Shown here piece by piece: positions 11,908-23,012 of a stretch of DNA of 64,000 bases. Positions within the stretch are counted from its first letter, which is position 1. Every line of letters begins with the position of its first letter. The stretch covers positions 58,292 through 122,291 of the forward strand of contig JARVKI010000120.1 in assembly GCA_036674765.1 (NCBI GenBank), read 5' to 3'. A program made the position numbers and the translations under genes. The notes under the pieces are model-generated. The model had not been told where the DNA came from, ran no database searches, and was given only the letters and a program-made list of their open reading frames with translations. Source of the DNA: Seiridium cupressi (Eukaryota > Ascomycota > Sordariomycetes > Amphisphaeriales > Sporocadaceae).

Positions 11908-14310
11908 ATGCAGGACCTCTCAGTCTCTGGTGTTCCCACCGGCCCATCCCACGGATCTGCCAACCGGTTCGGTCATGCCTCGAAGCCCTCCAACAGCGAC
12001 ACCGGCTTCTCTCATGGTGCCTTCACCTCCAACGTCTCTGGCTTCGCCGACAGGCACCCCCGACGCGGTAACATTCCATCCATTAACACCCAGCCGATGA
12101 ACCAGCAGCCTGCCGCTCCTACCAACCCTCAGGACATGACTACCCCCGGCACCGGCTTCGATATGCAGTTCACTCCTCTCCTGCCTTCTCAGCTACTTCT
12201 CGGCAGCCCATTCCAGCCTGGCACTCCCGCTTTTGCCAACAACCAGTTCCAGAACATCAATGGATTCCAGCAGGGCCAACAGCACGCCGGCCAGCAGCAG
12301 CAAAATGGCATGGGCAGCCCTGTCCAGCAGCACATGTCTCCTCAACAGTACCAGGCCATTGTCTCTCCTTCGACCTACGGCGCTCCTCAGTTCTTCGCTC
12401 CCCAGTCGCCCACTGGTGGCTTCACCAACATGGGCGGCCAGATGCAGATGCAACCGACCTCGCCCGTCCAGATGAGCCCTACCGCCATGGTCACCGGTAC
12501 CAGCAGAACCGTGTACCTTGGCAACATTCCTCCGGACACGACCGCCGAGGAGATTCTTGGCCATGTTCGTAGCGGCCAGATTGAGTCTGTCCGTCTTCTT
12601 CCCGACAAGAACTGCGCTTTCATTTCTTTCCTCGATGCCAACGCTGCCACCCACTTCCACTCTGATGCCATCTTGAAAAAGCTCTGCATCAAGGGACAGG
12701 ATATCAAGATCGGCTGGGGCAAGCCTTCCCAGGTCCCGACCTCGGTCGCCCTCGCTGTTCAGCAATCCGGTGCCTCCCGGAACGTCTACTTGGGCAACCT
12801 ACCCGAGGAAATCACTGACGAGGAGCTGCGTGAAGATCTCGGAAAGTTTGGTGCCATCGATACGATCAAGATTGTCAAGGAGAAGAACATTGCCTTCATT
12901 CACTTCCTATCGGTTGCCAACGCCATGAAGGCCGTTCAGCAACTGCCCCAGGAACCTAAGTGGCAGTCTCCCCGCCGAGTCTACTACGGCAAAGACCGAT
13001 GTGCCTATGTCTCCAAGACCCAGCAACAGAACGCTGCGCAGTATCTCGGCATCAACCCCGGATATGCTCACATGCTTACTGGTGCTGACCGTGAAGTTAT
13101 TTCCAGCGCTCTTGCTCAGCAATCGGTCGCAGCTGCAGCCGTTGCCACTACCGCTGGTGGTATCAACAACCTCGGTAACCGTACGATCTACCTTGGAAAC
13201 ATTCATCCGGAGACCACCATTGAAGAGATCTGCAATGTCGTGCGAGGTGGTCTCCTTCACCACATCCGGTATATCCCCGACAAGCATATCTGCTTCGTCA
13301 CTTTCATTGACCCAACTGCCGCCGCTTCGTTCTATGCTTTGAGCAACATTCAGGGGCTGATGATTCACAACCGTCGCTTGAAGATCGGCTGGGGCAAGCA
13401 CTCCGGCCCGCTCCCTCCGGCTATCGCCTTGGCCGTAAGTGGCGGAGCTTCGCGCAATGTTTACATTGGTAACCTGGATGACAGCTGGACGGAGGAGCGC
13501 CTGAGGCAAGATTTCTCCGAGTTTGGTGAAATCGAATTGGTTAATACCCTGCGTGAGAAGAGCTGCGCCTTTGTTAACTTCACCAACATTGCCAATGCTA
13601 TCAAGGCTATCGAAGCCATCCGGAGCAAGGAGGAGTATAGGAAATTCAAGGTAAACTTCGGTAAGGATCGTTGCGGAAACCAGCCCAGACAGCTCCAGCA
13701 GAACCAGAATCAAAACCAGAGCCAGTCGCCCCGTGATGGTGCCTCGCCTCCACCAAATGGCAGTGCCAACGGTGTTTCTCCCACCGGTGCTACCTCTCCT
13801 CAGTCCGCTGGCAGCCCTACGAACATGATTGGCAACGGAAACAACCCCTTGACGATGTACTTGAGCCAAGTCTCCCAGCAGGCTCAGCACCAACAGCATC
13901 AACAGCACAACCTGTTGGCAAACCAGCAAGCTGCTCTCTTCGGCACTGCTCAGTCGTCACCGAACGAGCTCTCGCTGGAGGTCCCCCAACAAGGTCACAT
14001 GTCTGGTCACGGCCAATCCGCCAGCATTTCTAACGGCTATGCTGTGTCCAATGGCACCCCAACTGCGACCACCATTGGTGGTTTGCTAGCCCCGGGCCCT
14101 CGAGGCTCCCACAACCGTGCCGTTAGTGTGCCTGTGTTTAACACGGCATTCGAGAATGGCGGTCACAGCCCCGTCAGTGCTATCGGCGCCCCCGAGGGAG
14201 AGCGACGAGGCCACCAGTACCAGTCCAGCTATGGTGGTATGGGAACTGGTTTCGGCCTTGCCATTCAAGGTGGATTGAACGGCTGGGTCGAGGAGGAGGT
14301 GGCTAACTAA
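11908..14310 (+). CDS. MRN1: RNA-binding protein with four RRMs (MRN1/Nrd1-like)
   Basis: Single-exon, 800 aa. Four RNA-recognition motifs are recognisable by RNP2/RNP1 pairs: RRM1 from about residue 200 ([17 protein letters not shown]), RRM2 from about 291 ([17 protein letters not shown]), RRM3 from about 424 ([17 protein letters not shown]) and RRM4 from about 516 ([17 protein letters not shown]). RRM1-2 and RRM3-4 look like one duplicated two-RRM module: each pair is linked by a similar phrase (IGWGK...ALAV...GASRNVY). The first 195 residues and the tail after about 585 are Q/N/P/S-rich low complexity. Architecture and linker wording match S. cerevisiae MRN1 and S. pombe Nrd1/Msa2, cytoplasmic mRNA-binding proteins that repress differentiation or translation and enter granules. 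This Nrd1 is not the budding-yeast termination factor of the same name. The strong C-ending codon bias suggests high expression. Confidence 0.92.
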   Translation: MQDLSVSGVPTGPSHGSANRFGHASKPSNSDTGFSHGAFTSNVSGFADRHPRRGNIPSINTQPMNQQPAAPTNPQDMTTPGTGFDMQFTPLLPSQLLLGSPFQPGTPAFANNQFQNINGFQQGQQHAGQQQQNGMGSPVQQHMSPQQYQAIVSPSTYGAPQFFAPQSPTGGFTNMGGQMQMQPTSPVQMSPTAMVTGTSRTVYLGNIPPDTTAEEILGHVRSGQIESVRLLPDKNCAFISFLDANAATHFHSDAILKKLCIKGQDIKIGWGKPSQVPTSVALAVQQSGASRNVYLGNLPEEITDEELREDLGKFGAIDTIKIVKEKNIAFIHFLSVANAMKAVQQLPQEPKWQSPRRVYYGKDRCAYVSKTQQQNAAQYLGINPGYAHMLTGADREVISSALAQQSVAAAAVATTAGGINNLGNRTIYLGNIHPETTIEEICNVVRGGLLHHIRYIPDKHICFVTFIDPTAAASFYALSNIQGLMIHNRRLKIGWGKHSGPLPPAIALAVSGGASRNVYIGNLDDSWTEERLRQDFSEFGEIELVNTLREKSCAFVNFTNIANAIKAIEAIRSKEEYRKFKVNFGKDRCGNQPRQLQQNQNQNQSQSPRDGASPPPNGSANGVSPTGATSPQSAGSPTNMIGNGNNPLTMYLSQVSQQAQHQQHQQHNLLANQQAALFGTAQSSPNELSLEVPQQGHMSGHGQSASISNGYAVSNGTPTATTIGGLLAPGPRGSHNRAVSVPVFNTAFENGGHSPVSAIGAPEGERRGHQYQSSYGGMGTGFGLAIQGGLNGWVEEEVAN

Positions 14311-15192
14311 GGCTATGTGAGGACGTCGAACTGGGGGAAGACTAATATGTTTTAATCACCATGTTGATTTCCATCCCTAGGTTCTTTTAGTTTCATCGGT
14401 CGGGTCGCATTGTTTTTATATGATCTTTTGTAAAAACCTTTATCTCGTCTTCCCCAGTCTACCGATTCTCAGGTGGAGTAAGTTAGTACACAAATATCAC
14501 GTGGGACATGATTATCGAAGGAGTAATATCCGTGTATCGGATGTTTGAGCGACATCTGGGTGGCTCGAGAATGGACGAGTCCCCTTAGCAAGTATGGAAG
14601 TATGCGTGGCAGGAGATGTTGCCATTGTCATGGTTTGGAAATATAATATATGATGTGAACTTGAGAAGTTCAGCAATTGATTGTGAAAGACACTGCATGT
14701 GATTGGCCTAAGCCATGAAATGTCAGAGATCGGGTGGTGTACAACGTAGACACTGTAGACGAATATCAGCGAGGAAAGAGTGGCTCTTTAAACACCGGCT
14801 TGAATACGATTTATCACGGAGGAGCCGCTGCTTGCCGCACAACCTTCACTGCTTTGCAGCTCATGGTTATGGTGGGGAGATGCCAATATCTATGTGCCTG
14901 AATTGACTGCTTTTTCCCAATAACGAGTATAGTAGTAATACGACTAGAGACTGATCGTTTGTATTACAACATACTTTATCGGGATATGTTTCTACTATCA
15001 TGGGCACCATGCTGTCGTTTATTGCTCTATAGTCGACTCCTATTCATATACTAATGTATGATTCGCTACGAGATCGAGCTTTTCTATGCAGCTGTCCACC
15101 TTTGATCATGCTACTCGGGAAACGCCTCCAGTTTCACGCGCCACCCCATATGATTCAATCTAACGCTACTGTGCGGTCTTTTGTTCTCGGCC
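14311..15192. other. Intergenic, 3' flank of RRM gene
   Basis: AT-rich after about 14340 and likely to contain the 3' UTR of the RRM gene. No coding region, RNA gene or repeat is supported. Confidence 0.5.
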
Positions 15193-16239
15193 TTAATATA
15201 GCACTAGATTATCTTTCCTAAGCTCGCCGCCGGGAATGCCGTCCTTGTCCCATCCAATGATATGCTTCCGAGTCGCAAGTTCCTGGAACCCGCCACACAG
15301 CCTGTTGTCCACCAACTCGAGCCAATTGGCATTCCGACACACCGTCTTCTTGTGCCAGGGGCTGAAGCGCCCCTCCGGCCTAGTATCACTCATGATCACG
15401 ATCGGGTTCCGTGTAAACAGCACCGCCTCGTCCCAGCCGTACAGGTCGCCATCCCAGGCGAAGCTGGCGCGGAGCGTCTCGTACTCGGACGCGAAGATAC
15501 GGCCCGGGTGGTACTAGCATCCCAGGTTCGTGCACTTCCAGCTGTTGGACACGCTGCCGTAGGGGAGCATGGGCGAGTCCTTGACCAGGTTGACGTCCTG
15601 CAGACGGACCGTGTGGTGCGTTAGGTTCGTGATCGTGTAGGTGAGATCCGCGCGGCCCGTAGCGGCTGGAAGGAGTCGTAGACCCGCGAGCAGGCGGCCC
15701 TCATTGGCGAGGATGGGGACGGCGATTTGGCGCCAGCCAGGATGGATGCCGTGCCCGTCGTTGGCAGCGGAACCTGGTTCCGGATTCCGAAACTCGACGA
15801 CGAGCAGCAGGCCGCACGTGGCCCCGGGAGTCGTCTCCCAGGGCGGAATATCCTCGAGCTCTGCGTTCTTGGGCCCGGAGTTCGCGCAGACCACGACGTG
15901 CGAGCCCGACGGGATATCCTCGATTGCCTTCCGGACAGCATCCGCCGTCACATCCCAAAGCAAGGCACGGAATTCGTGATCCAGTGTCTGCAGGGGCGGC
16001 GGAGCCAGGGTTCGTGCAACCACGGTCTCGTGGAGGTTGTGTGGGCCGGGAAACTGCGGTTCGCGGCGGCCTGGGTGGCGCTCCTCGGGGCGATACATGT
16101 GGCCCGGGGCTACGGCGCCGAAACCGTCGGCGAGCTCAATCATGGGTGGCGGTCCGCATGTCGGGGGCTTGCGCGTGTTGGTGCCTTCTTGGCCAAAACG
16201 GCCGCCTGTTGTTAGGACGGGGTGCGTTGGTGCGGCCAT
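15193..16239 (-). pseudogene. Unknown protein gene interrupted by a single in-frame TAG
   Basis: One reading frame runs 349 codons from ATG 16237-16239 to the TAA at 15193-15195 and is interrupted only by TAG at 15514-15516, after codon 241. Both sides are GC-rich at third positions and both look coding (upstream PYGSVSNSWKCTNLGC, downstream YHPGRIFASEYETLRASF). A splice explanation is not convincing: there is no donor with consensus close upstream and no branch site before the TAG. I do not recognise the family. Readable features are a Pro/Gly-rich N terminus, a central beta-rich region and a Trp/Cys-containing C terminus (WHKKTVCRNANWLELVDNR). A CAG or TGG codon changed to TAG by one transition is the simplest explanation. 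Stop-codon readthrough or a sequencing error are alternatives. The surrounding DNA is AT-rich, so the gene stands out as a GC-rich island. Confidence 0.65.
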
Positions 16240-17924
16240 ACCTTCCTCTGAATGAGAATCGAAAAGTAGTGACGATTATGGCGAAGGGAATATCCGGTGG
16301 CTTGAGACTTTGCTCACGGTAGATTTCCTGCGGGATCCTCGCAGAAAGCAGCTGATCGTTTTATGATTAGTCGAATGGGGACAATTTATAGAAGGTGTGG
16401 TGAGACTTGTGATTCACAGTGTTCTGGTGAATAAGACGTACATGCGACTTTGCTGGAAATGGATTGATATTTAGGAAGCATGAATATAGGGCAGCGTGCT
16501 TGCAATTGGTAGCGTGATTCAGATTCTGGCTTGTACCGCGAAGACAAGTGATACTTGTCTGGTCACTATTTGGGTCTTGGCAGCCGGAGGCAGTTATCGA
16601 GACCATTTATTGGGGATATATTATCGAGAGATGTTCTTGTGATAAGCCTATACAGTTACATGATTCCACCCGTCACGGCTCATGATCACCATTCTAATAT
16701 TCAGTAGAGTGTAAAGGTTCTTCAGCACTTCGAAGCAATTGAGAGATTATTATCGACCACAGCGTACACTTCATAGCGAACGTAGTTTCTCAGAACTTGC
16801 TTTTGATAGCTGTTGAATATTTATCATCAGCATCGTATACTTTATTTGGCCACAGAGATATCAGCGCTCATGTCCGTGGGTGATGCAAGAGCTATATCGT
16901 GCCTTTTCAAGGCGTAATTGGCCCGTGTATACCTTATCCGGACGAATATACATCGTATCCGGTCAAGTGCTAACCTAGTTCAGCGGAAACAAAGTTATGA
17001 ATTAGCCGTAAGAGTTCACACGCCCCTTCCTTATGCCTCCGGACTACTTTCACTACTACTGAAAATCACAGAAATAATCCTTGGTTGTGAAACTACACAA
17101 CAATGACGGATGATCTGAAGTAATCTGGTGAGTCATGTAGCAGCAGTGCTACTGACTTATGCCGAACATATGCCAATTGAGATTCTGCGTCAGCTCTTGT
17201 ATCTACCGCTTAGCAGTTCAACAAGTTCCATTGGAATTGGGCAACCTGGCGGATGATTTATAACTGTCGTGTTGTAGTCTGACCATCTCACGTAAAGACC
17301 AATTCTCGTGTAAGGTGGTGGCAGAGACATCTTCCACAAATATTTTTATTCTCACATTTACTGAATAAGTCTACTCGTTAGTTAGATTGCGAAAACAATT
17401 GGAAAAAGAAATGAATGTGAAGGCTTTCGCAGGAACATGAGTTATGGCATTGTTTCGCAAGCTTCAGTACGGTCGACGCTGCCCAACACCGGTGGCAGTC
17501 GAGAGCCACATGTTGACCAAGGACTGGGGGAAAGGCACATCAAAATTCAGGAGGCCCGGGAAAACCGACTAAATGGTGAAATAGCCGGCTGTTTATGGCT
17601 GCGGTATCTGTGCATGCACGACCGTGGACTCATCCATGAGCCAGCGGTGACGATGAGACACTCAGCTTGGGCCGTGTCCGTCACCGCAGATCGGGGGGCA
17701 GATTAGGGTGACTCACTGCGAACCAATCGATCCGCTATTCAAAAACAGCGATTTGGCAACTGATTTTGACCCCACCATTGCTGAAGGTCCCTCACTCAAT
17801 TCACATTTCCACATCTGCCCCGCAACACCACAAAAGTGTCAACAACGGCACAAGTGATAAGGCACATTACGAACATATTCACGCATCTGAATTTGAGCAA
17901 TTGGGAGAGAAACACACCGCGACT
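16240..17924. other. Intergenic, promoter side of AspRS gene
   Basis: Mostly AT-rich without supported genes. Small frames at 16367-16606, 16918-17106 and 17437-17706 have no family resemblance. The last 150 nt should contain the AspRS promoter and leader. Confidence 0.5.
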
Positions 17925-20069
17925 ATGGCCGCAGTCCAGGGATTGGCCGAGCGCGTCAAGGACGCCGTCCTTGGCGACAAGGTTTACATTGACACTGACG
18001 CTGTACGACCAATGAAACTTCTTATTTTCGGAGTGCAATCGCTAACCCAGAATCCAGGGCGCAGACGACGAGACCGCCGATGGCTCTGAATCCAAGCCTT
18101 ACAAGTCCCTTGCCCATGCCTACATCCAAAACACCGACAAGTCCACTCCCAAATACCAAACTCGTGCGTCGACAACCGGCCCGGTCGCAGAGGGTGAGGA
18201 CCCCTCTGTACGCCTACAATGGAAGGACCCGGCCAAGAGTGCGGTGAAAAAGGCCGAGGGCGCCCTAAGTGCACACAAGAAGAAGCTGCAGAAGCAGGCG
18301 CAGGCCGCCGCCGAAGAGGAGAAACAGAAGCAGGCCCGTCTGGCCAATCTCGAGTCGGCCAAGAGTATCGTACTCAAGCAGGACGAATCGCTGCCCAAAG
18401 CCGTCAAGATCAAGACCGGACGTAAAGATATCGAACTTGGTGAGGGAGACAAGAAGGGTACAAGAGTCAAGGTGATGGGCAGGATTCATCGCCTACGTGT
18501 ACAGAAGCAAGCAACTTTCATCACCTTGGTCGATGGTTATGGTCACTTGCAGTGTGTGCTTCAGGCCGGTGATCTGACCAAGACATACGACGCTCTCACC
18601 TTTGCGCAAGGCACCTCTTTGGCTCTGTATGGAGAGTTGCGCAAGCTTCCCGAAGGAGCAACGGCGCCCGATGGCAGGGAGCTCTTGGTCGACTACTATG
18701 AGGTTCTTGGCGCCTCACCAAGCGACCAGGATGCCATCACCAACCGTGTTTCGTCCCAACAGAACCAGTGGGACCCTCAGATGCTGGACCAGCGCCACTT
18801 GGTTCTACGTGGAGACAATGCCTCATCCCTGATGAAGATTAGAGCTGCCGTTGAGCGTGCTTTCCAGAAGGTCTACGATGACCTGGAACTCACCAAGGTA
18901 TCTCCTCCTGCCTTGGTGCAAACTCAGGTCGAAGGTGGTGCTACTCTTTTCAGTGCCCCTTACTACGATGAGACCGCCTACCTTACCCAGTCATCTCAAC
19001 TCTACCTCGAGACCGTGTTGCCTAGCTTGGGTGACGTCTACTGTATCGAAAAGTCTTTCCGAGCGGAGAAGTCACTGACTCGTCGCCATCTGTCCGAGTA
19101 TACCCACGTCGAGGCCGAGCTTGACTACGTAGAGTTCACCGACTTGCTCGATCACCTGGAGGAGGTTATTTGCCGTGTCATCGACATTGTGCTTGACAAC
19201 CCTACCATCGCTGGCTATCTCAAGGAGCTCAACCCGACGTTCCAGAAGCCCTCGCGGCCTTTCATGCGTATGAAGTACACCGACGCCATTGACTGGCTCA
19301 ATGCTCAGGACCCCCCGATCCCCAACGAAGAGGGCAACCCGCACGTCTTTGGTGACGATATTGCTGAAGCGGCTGAGCGCAAGATGACGGATGCCATCAA
19401 CCGACCTATCTTCCTTACCCACTTCCCAGTCGAGATCAAGGCTTTTTACATGAAGAAGGATCCCTCCGACCTAAGAGTCACCGAAAGTGTCGATTGCTTG
19501 ATGCCCGGTGTTGGTGAGATTGTGGGTGGCTCCATGAGAATGGAAGGCTACGACGAATTATTGGAGGCGTATAAGAAGCAGGGCATTGACGCAAAGGACT
19601 ACTACTGGTAAGTTTCACAGATGATAGGATACCGACCATACTAACTTATTTGCTCTACAGGTACACGGATCAGCGAAAGTAAGTCTGAGACACCTATTCT
19701 GTATCACCGCCATGCTAACAATTACTCTTAGGTACGGCACATCCTCACACGGCGGTTACGTAAGTACAATGAACATCTGAGTTTCGCTTTCAATTTTGCG
19801 CAAGACGAAGGTCCTGCTATGCCGAACTAGCATAGAAAAGTCATACCAGATCACTTCGATTAGGGAAACTCCTTCCGAAGCAAATGGGTTCATGGGTTTT
19901 TCTAGAAGCAACAAGAAACCCTTGCTTTATCGCAATAGCATCGAGAAGCTAACATGTTTTCTTCAACTAGGGCCTTGGACTCGAACGTTTCCTTGCTTGG
20001 ATTGCCAACCAGCATACCGTAAGAACAACCTGTCTTTATCCGAGATTCATGGGGCGCTGCAAGCCGTAA
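17925..20069 (+). CDS. DPS1: Cytosolic aspartyl-tRNA synthetase
   Basis: Charges tRNA-Asp with aspartate (class IIb synthetase). Five exons fit phase exactly: 17925-18002, 18058-19607, 19661-19678, 19732-19759 and 19971-20069, giving 590 aa. The N terminus carries the basic Lys/Ala-rich helix typical of eukaryotic cytosolic enzymes ([20 protein letters not shown]), followed by an OB-fold anticodon-binding domain ([20 protein letters not shown]) and the class II catalytic core. Motif 2 is visible as [21 protein letters not shown] and motif 3 as [10 protein letters not shown]. The last four exons split the region [26 protein letters not shown] exactly where the conserved protein text continues, which supports the splicing. 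Exons 3 and 4 are only 18 and 28 nt. Introns are 55, 53, 53 and 211 nt, so the last is about four times longer than the others. The protein ends in the usual fungal CLYPRF-x6 tail. Confidence 0.95.
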
Positions 20070-20605
20070 TCCTATTGAGGGGAGGAGAGGATAATGAAAG
20101 TGTTGACGAAGATGGCTGGACGCCGCTCGTATCCGGCGCTTCGGGAGGTAGATGACAAAGTCCAGAAATGGAGTTCAATGTTACCAAGGGTACCTAGGCT
20201 TGGGAAAAGATAGACAGCAACTAAAGATGGAAACACACTAGCAGACACGGTATTCTCTATGCTTGCCGTAAATGCACCATTGTTAGCCTTTGCACGATTG
20301 ACCAGTCTCACAGTATCCATGGGGCTCATAAGGGTATTCTCATACATCGGCTCTCCTGTTCTAGTAGATTCGGTAAGTTAGATGACTAGGTTAGAGCGAT
20401 CCTACACTTTCACAAATGCCAGGGGCGCGTATGTATGCCTTTCGACTCTTGACACTGATCCCATGAATAATCCTGCCTGCAACTCATTACCCGCTGACGC
20501 GCTCCATAATTTACTATGCAATATGTATGAACTTCCTGTATCATGGCTTCCTGTGACATTATTGTAGAATGATGGAGCTAGTTAGCAACGGGCCTATTGA
20601 ATAGC
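20070..20605. other. Intergenic, between AspRS and multicopper oxidase relic
   Basis: The two flanking genes converge here. I see only probable 3' flanks; open frames at 20072-20347 and 20382-20567 have no recognisable content. Confidence 0.5.
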
Positions 20606-22380
20606 CTAGAAAACAATGTCTGGATCCAAATCTAGTTCATGAAAATGTAGGCACTGCGGCGCATGCGTGCTGTTTCCATATACATCACCACCATATGTAA
20701 GGTATCCTTCCACTTCTGGATACCCAACTCTCATGATATCATCGGCATCTCCATGTATGAAGACAGTCTGCATGCCCTGGATCATGTGCTGCAGGGTATG
20801 ACAATGGACCATCCACACACCGGGGTTATCGATGCGCATCCTCCACGCTCGCCAGCTGGCGACCTCATCTTGCTCCACTAGGCCAGAGTATTTGTAGAGC
20901 ACGGCCGTATCCCGCCGGATGGGACTCGTGCCGCTGAGGCGTGCTTCTGCAGCTTCTGGGTCGTATGACCCTTGGCCGCTGCCGAGGTCATAGAAGTGCG
21001 TGCCGTGCGCGTGCCACGGGTGCGTGTCGAGGGACCCGGGCGGCACAAGTTTGTTGTTTGCCGGCGACCGTGCTCCAATGTTCTGTACGACTACCTCGAT
21101 CACCTCTCCGACCTTGGCTGGATACGTTCGTGTCTTGGGATCCAGTCCGCCGTTGGCGATTGCAGCATCGTAGTCGGGCAGGTATTCGGTCTGGTTCTCA
21201 TAGAGTGCAACAAGGTATGGTTGGTATGGTGTGGTGTAATCGCTCAAGATGTCGCCGTGCTCCATCCAGGAATTGTTGTTCACCTGCCACCTGTAATAAT
21301 CCCCAATAACTTCTTGCTGGTCCAGGATGATTCGGCGCGTGACTTCGCTGGCGGACGGGAAGTTGTTGTCCTGCAGAGGCTTGAGCTGGTAGTTGAGGTA
21401 CTCAGGATCCGTCGCTGGTAGCACAAGGGGCGCACTCTGAGGATTGGCCATGTTCGAGAAGCGCATCTGCGATTCGTCTGTGAAATTGCAGGTGTTCATA
21501 TATCGCAAGATGGCGTAGTTTGTGACGACAGGTTCTCTCTCGCGTGTCTCGAGTTGCATCTAAAAGTCGAGCTTGCCCAGCTCGAGAAGCTCTTCGCAGG
21601 TCTTGGCCTGGAAAAGCGCATCATAACGCTGACCAGAGCCCATCTGGAACAGCTCTACGGGCTGGGGTTGAGTGTAGGATCCATCGGCTTGGATGATGTT
21701 GAAAGCAGAGTGGTTCTCAAAGGCAAACAGGGCCAGGGACAGTGAGGTAGCGGCGATGAGCCTGAAGCGATAAACCTCGCCTGGCTCGACATCAATGACA
21801 GCCAGGGCTTGTGAAGATGTGTCAACAGCACCGTAATTGGAGATGGATTTGCCATTAATCAGCCATCCGTTCGGCTGTCCTGGTCATTGGAGTGGCGATG
21901 CCAACACACCACTAACGACTTCCGAATCTGTCTTGTTCCAGTATTCTTGGAGATAGACGATCCGCTCATCAACGTAATCGAATGGAGGTTGATCCGGGTC
22001 TTGCACAATGAGAGCGCCGCTTGCCGTGCTCGTTGAAAATCCGACATGGGTATGGTATATGTAGGTACCAGCCATGCCGTTGGCGCTTTTGAGCTCGTAG
22101 TCGAAGAAGTGACCGGGAGGTATGGGCCATTGGCTCGCGAGCGGAGTGCCATCTGAGAATGGATATGCTGCCTGGGCAAGCCCATGCCAATGCTGGTCGA
22201 CACGGTTAATATAGTACTCGCAATCTTCGCCCGTGGGCTCTTACCATGGTGAGATTTGAATCGGTCATATCATTGTAAACTCGAATCCATGTTACTTGAT
22301 CCTCGGTCAAGCGAAGAACTGGCCCAGGAGGCGAAGCTCAGAATATCGAGTACTTGACTTTGGTACGGCCGTTACTTATA
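20606..22380 (-). pseudogene. Multicopper oxidase (ascorbate-oxidase/laccase-like), three internal stops
   Basis: A multicopper oxidase couples one-electron substrate oxidation to reduction of O2 to water using four copper ions. The copper-ligand motifs are present in order: HWHGL at the start of the second exon, YIYHTHVG, HPWHAHGTHF and WMVHCHTLQHMIQGM. A 52-nt intron (22193-22244, GTAAGA...ACCAG) separates NLTM from HWHG in correct phase. Three stops sit inside the frame: TGA 22338-22340, TGA 21884-21886 and TAG 21560-21562. At the last two, neighbouring text suggests tryptophan was lost (PLQ-x-PGQPNG and KLDF-x-MQLETRE). I found no intron that removes them; the best candidate at 21884 would be only 37 nt. 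The frame downstream of 21560 remains open for 317 codons. The N terminus upstream of about 22380 is not resolved. The gene is probably dead, once secreted, possibly part of a secondary-metabolite locus. Confidence 0.82.
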
Positions 22381-23012
22381 TGGATTCACATGGTTACATA
22401 AGCGCTATAAGTCGCCAGTTCAGGTCTATACCTTTATGGTCAATTGGATGATGGATTTAGTTCGGATTCTCATCCGTAAGTCCTTCGGCCTTGACTCAGA
22501 GCTCCGAGCAACACTCGCTTATGGTAGCACAATAGCACACCGCGTGCTCGGAGACACTTCGCAACAAAGACGACCCCTCGGCAACGATGGAAACGCCGAG
22601 ATGATAACATGTAGATCATAAAGTCAAAATAACGAGCTCCTACTTGTGGTTCTTGTTGCAGACTTAACTATTGGCCTAGTGGGTCCATGACGAGTTACCG
22701 TCAATGGGGCGGTTGTGTTAGGCCTAAGAAGTCCACCTAATTGCTGCGAAAGACTTGGAATGAGTCAGACTAAGCGCACTGTGAGCTGACACTCGGCTGG
22801 AACGACACTAATACCGAAGGTCGATGGGCCGAGTTTCGAAGGAGGCTGTTGGTCAAAGCCGCTCCATACGGTGATGCTCGATAGCAGACAAAGGAGCACG
22901 TGCTCGATCACTGGATATGAATCTATGAGTTTAATCCATCGGCTGAGTCCATGGGATAATTGATGATATAACGAAGTGATTAATGACATAGCGAGGCGGA
23001 ATATGACATAGT
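22381..23012. other. Intergenic between two decayed genes
   Basis: May contain the lost 5' end and promoter of the multicopper oxidase relic. No coding region with family resemblance is visible. Confidence 0.4.

Noticed and set aside
12907..13929. 340-codon minus-strand frame
   Set aside because: It lies wholly inside the RRM gene, antisense, and arises from that gene's biased third positions. It shows no family resemblance.
15480..15520. Intron covering the TAG at 15514
   Set aside because: No donor near consensus and no branch site upstream of the TAG; the two halves are in the same frame and join without loss.
21884..21920. Intron removing the TGA at 21884 in the multicopper oxidase
   Set aside because: The only GT-AG pair that fits (GTTAGT...ACCAG) would be 37 nt, shorter than every other intron in the window and without a branch site. 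A lost codon is simpler.
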